A stretch of DNA of 64,000 bases from Gibbula magus (Eukaryota; Mollusca; Gastropoda; Trochida; Trochidae): the NCBI GenBank assembly GCA_936450465.1, contig OW388297.1:28352387-28416386 (forward strand), in the 5' to 3' direction. Below, piece after piece: positions 61,140 to 64,000 of this stretch. Both the position numbers and the translations under genes were made by a program. A model generated the notes under the pieces. The model saw only the letters and a program-made list of their open reading frames with translations, had not been told where the DNA came from and did no database searches. Positions within the stretch are counted from its first letter, which is position 1; every line of letters begins with the position of its first letter.

Positions 61140-61462
61140 TTTGTTTACACTTTTCATCAACTACACTCTTTCACAATAGACTCATATACTCTCATTACAA
61201 ATCCTTTCCCAATACACAAAATCAACTCTATCTTTAGAACTATCTGAATGCTGGATTGACATAAGTCCTCTCAGACACAGAACAAATAACCATTGAATAT
61301 TCCAGCTCCAATATCCTTTCGATAATCATATTATGTCGATAACAGCGCGGCCACATTCAGACAACGGGCATAATTTATTCCTTTAGTATCAAAGTATCAA
61401 AGCCTAAGAATTGATGATTATATATGGCTGACAAATATATATCTTTGGCTTGTTTTACGTAG

Positions 61463-62080
61463 GCCGGGGTATAAAGCGGTCATTCAGTCCGTCCTTTTTA
61501 TAGTGTTCCATCTGGTTTTCTTGGAAACTATTAAATTTAGATGGGTGAAATTATGGTTGTGAGTACTCCTGACCATACTCTATATCAAGTTCGAAGTGCA
61601 ATTCCCAAATATAAGTTTTTATGGAGTTATTGCCCTTGAATTCAAAATTTAACTTAGAACCAACGCCACTGTGATGCTCCAATGGGAACAAGTTTTATCG
61701 GCAGCTATTACCTCTTGATGAATGAAATTTAGTCCAGATGATACTCATCATCAATTTCAAAGTCCAGTTCCGAAGTAGTATTATAGGTGAATTAAATTTA
61801 TCGCTGATGATCAATCCATCGAGTTTAGAGGCAAGTTCCGAAATATCATTCATTGCCCCTGTATCTCTAATTGAAGTGATGCTTTTATGGGAATAATTAC
61901 GGTACCTGAAAACTATTACATCTCGGTGAATTAAATTTTGTTATATCAAAGCCAGTTCCCAAAATATATTTTTGAAAAAACTATTATGCTTGAATTTGTT
62001 TTTTAAAGATAGTGCCCTGAACATCTATAATGCTCAGTGGACGGATAGCGGATGGCTGGGGTATGTGCGCCATGCTCACT
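61463..62080 (+). mobile_element. ATACCCCC-family element in U3
   Basis: It begins CCGGGGTATAAAGCGGTCATTC and ends GGTATGTGCGCCATGCTCACTTG, and is orthologous to the copies at 20,240 and 29,636. Its last bases are separated from the following TTTCTTGTTACTATTTGAG by the next element. Confidence 0.7.
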
Positions 62081-62082
62081 TG

Positions 62083-63351
62083 TTATACCCCCGACCAACG
62101 GTTGGGGTTATATAGTTATACCAACGATTCCGTCCGTCCTTCCGTCCGTCCGTCCGAAGACAATTTTTCTCCGATCGATTACAGAAAAACTATTCATCTC
62201 ATCCTTTTTAAATTTGGTACATGTCTTCTTCACCACTAGGAGAGGTGCAGTGCGAAGTTTAAACCGAATTGGTGAATTTTTGAATTTTTGGCGATTTTTA
62301 TTATTTTTTTACTTAGTCAAATTCTGAAAAAATTTTGTCCGATCGATTACAGAAAAATTATTCATCTCATTCTTTTAAAATTTGGTACATGTCTTCTTCA
62401 CCACTAGGAGAGGTGCAGTGCGAAGTTTAAACGGAATTGGTGATTTTTTGAATTTTTGGCGATTTTTGTATTTTTTAACTTAGTCAAATTCTGAACATTT
62501 TTTGTCCGATCGATTACAGAAAAACTATTCATCTCATCCTATTCAAAGTTGGTACATGTCTTCTTCACCACTAGGAAAGGTGCAGTGCGAAGTTTAAACC
62601 GAATTGGTGTTTTTTTGAATTTTTGGCGAATTTTTGTATTTTTTAACTTATTCAAATTCTGAGCATTGTTTGTCCGATCGATTACAGAAAAACTATTCAT
62701 CTCATCCTTTTCAAATTTGGGACATGTCTTCTTCATCACTAGGAGAGGTGAATTGCAAAATGTAACATGATTTGGTGAATGTTTTAATTTTTGGCGATTA
62801 TTTATATTTTTATACTTTATCATAGCTAGAATGAATGAAGCTACTTCTGTGTTGTGATTTGTTGACTTCATCATTTTCTTTTTCATGTAACTTTCATCAA
62901 AAGCTACTTCTGTGTTCTTGTTGATTTTACTATTTTATATTTCCACTGGTTATATTTTGGGAAAAGTTAAATTTTCTTTCCTTTCAGCCATAAACTGCTG
63001 TATATCTGTCACTGTGCCTTCAGGGGTGTGCTTCCATGTACCTGTTGTTTAATGAATGAATCATTATGATGGATTAATTTCCAAAATAAAGTTGAAATAA
63101 GTGGTAATAGCAGTAGTGTATTATGTTACCCATACCTTTTCAAGTTACTTTTATTCCTATTTTGACTTAAACCACCTTTTTTACATGAAGATTGAGACTT
63201 GTCCTACCATTTTCACAAACAGTTTAATCTTAGCAATTACATTTCATAGCTTATCAATCCTTAGGTGTGCAAACACCTCTCTCTTTAAGTAAAATAAAAA
63301 TGTCAAACTTAAACAGTCGGGGGTATTAGTGAGCCACGCTCACTTTTTTGC
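62083..63351 (+). mobile_element. ATACCCCC-family element with four 168 bp core repeats
   Basis: It begins ATACCCCCGACC with an imperfect hairpin (CCCCGACCAACGGTTGGGG) and a GTCCGTCCTTCCGTCC run. Four tandem units of about 168 bp start at TCCGATCGATTACAGAAAAA (about 62,171, 62,338, 62,506, 62,676). It ends CGGGGGTATTAGTGAGCCACGCTCACTTTTTTGCTTG, with the same subterminal inverse and hairpin as the 753 bp element. It is inserted at TT inside the tail of the element at 61,463. Non-coding; frames such as 62,539-62,886 are repeat artefacts. Confidence 0.8.
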
Positions 63352-64000
63352 TTGTTTCTTGTTACTATTTGAGAGCAATCAACACTATTGTTGATCGTGA
63401 CGTCTCAGTGAAATGTGCTACATTGCCAAAGTGGGAGTTAACATTTATACTCGTGTATTTTCCATTGCTCTGTCAATCTTCATAATGACTGTGGAATTGT
63501 GGCAATTACACGCTTACAAGGTCATGTATTAGGATATCAAGTATTTTAAGATTATTGTACTATTGAAAGTAGTGTTGTCCCAAATGTAACGATGTTTGAT
63601 GTGTTCACTATCTAAATGGCATGTATTTCTGATCGATTATTTTGTCAAATCTTGAAATAGGTGACGTGGTATCCTCATGGATTGAACTGTACTTTGAAAG
63701 TGCAAAGACAAACTTGGTACCTGATTGACTGTAAAATAAAAACACCATGACATTTGGAATTGCAGGAAACGTAATAGGTAAAGCTTGCTGAAAAAAATGG
63801 CCTTTTGAGAGGCAATCGACATAGCATTTCTGATGAACTTAAAAATAAAAGCAGTTATATTTACTATTTGATTTTAACGAAAAGTACCAGGGTATATAAA
63901 TGTATAGACTATGGGGATATTAAGCCCAGGTTGACGGAGAATTGGTGTCTGTAGAAAACGTCAACAGCTTTGTATACACAATGGTATATGGAATTTAAAT

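Larger units (their letters stand above)
41930..64000. repeat. Segmental duplication copy U3, heavily interrupted
   Basis: It is collinear with U1 and U2 but inflated to over 22 kb by insertions. Backbone segments are about 41,930-42,115, 44,619-44,873, 53,880-55,377, 56,131-59,802, 60,935-61,462 and 63,352-64,000. The last continues past the window, matching U2 at 30,231-31,240 and 32,300-32,420. Nearly every gap corresponds to an identifiable mobile element. Confidence 0.7.

Noticed and set aside
62539..62886. Minus frame of 115 codons
   Set aside because: It spans the 168 bp core repeats of the ATACCCCC element and repeats internally (RQKFKKTP, NRQKLKHSP).

Overview
This window looks like intergenic or intronic DNA from an animal nuclear genome. 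It is AT-rich, has no operon-like packing and no long intact gene, and is dense in eukaryotic mobile elements: LINEs, BEL/Pao, a Crypton-type tyrosine recombinase, MITEs and Helentron-like non-autonomous repeats. The repeat families (short elements opening ATACCCCC with runs of GGAC/GTCC, elements with 140-170 bp tandem cores, and a SINE-like tail) resemble those of bivalve and gastropod genomes, so I favour a mollusc. That is inference; the species cannot be named. I found no complete host protein-coding gene, no rRNA and no full tRNA.

The backbone is a diverged local segmental duplication. Three collinear copies can be followed module by module: U1 (about 14.8-20.7 kb), U2 (about 22.8-32.4 kb) and U3 (about 41.9 kb to the right edge). 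Partial older copies lie at 2.7-3.5 kb and 10.4-13.6 kb. Because a paralogue often preserves the empty site, insertions can be delimited: a 381 bp MITE in U1; a BEL/Pao piece, a 1.8 kb TA-flanked element and an AGCAGCCCCG-ended element in U2; and in U3 a CR1/Rex1-like LINE (itself carrying an 815 bp TTAA-flanked MITE), a tyrosine-recombinase element, an ATACCCCC element and a second LINE. Two short modules in every copy keep a similar minus-strand frame and may be relics of exons.

The most unusual region is 44.88-53.88 kb, about 9 kb present only in U3. Its outer layer is an element of about 2 kb encoding a Crypton/DUF3504-type tyrosine recombinase on the minus strand, with the H-x-x-R, second His and Tyr visible and one in-frame stop. 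One end is a long hairpin (about 62 bp arms). A 12 bp motif beside the hairpin recurs inverted at the other end. The same layout occurs in two short elements at 5.72-6.10 and 7.84-8.19 kb. Inserted upstream of the recombinase start is a 6.95 kb foldback-type element whose ends are mirror arrays of nine copies of a 15 bp repeat. Its interior holds an inverted pair of (TAGATG)-like blocks, palindromic units built from the same 15-mer, and a roughly 62 bp minisatellite capped by palindromes.

Other regions: 0-1.1 kb is a CGTACG-rich, palindrome-rich block unlike the DNA that follows; 36.2-39.3 kb is an element with two arrays of roughly 145 bp repeats; 59.8-63.35 kb holds a LINE 3' end and two abutting ATACCCCC elements, one inserted in the tail of the other. 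The rest is mostly featureless AT-rich sequence.
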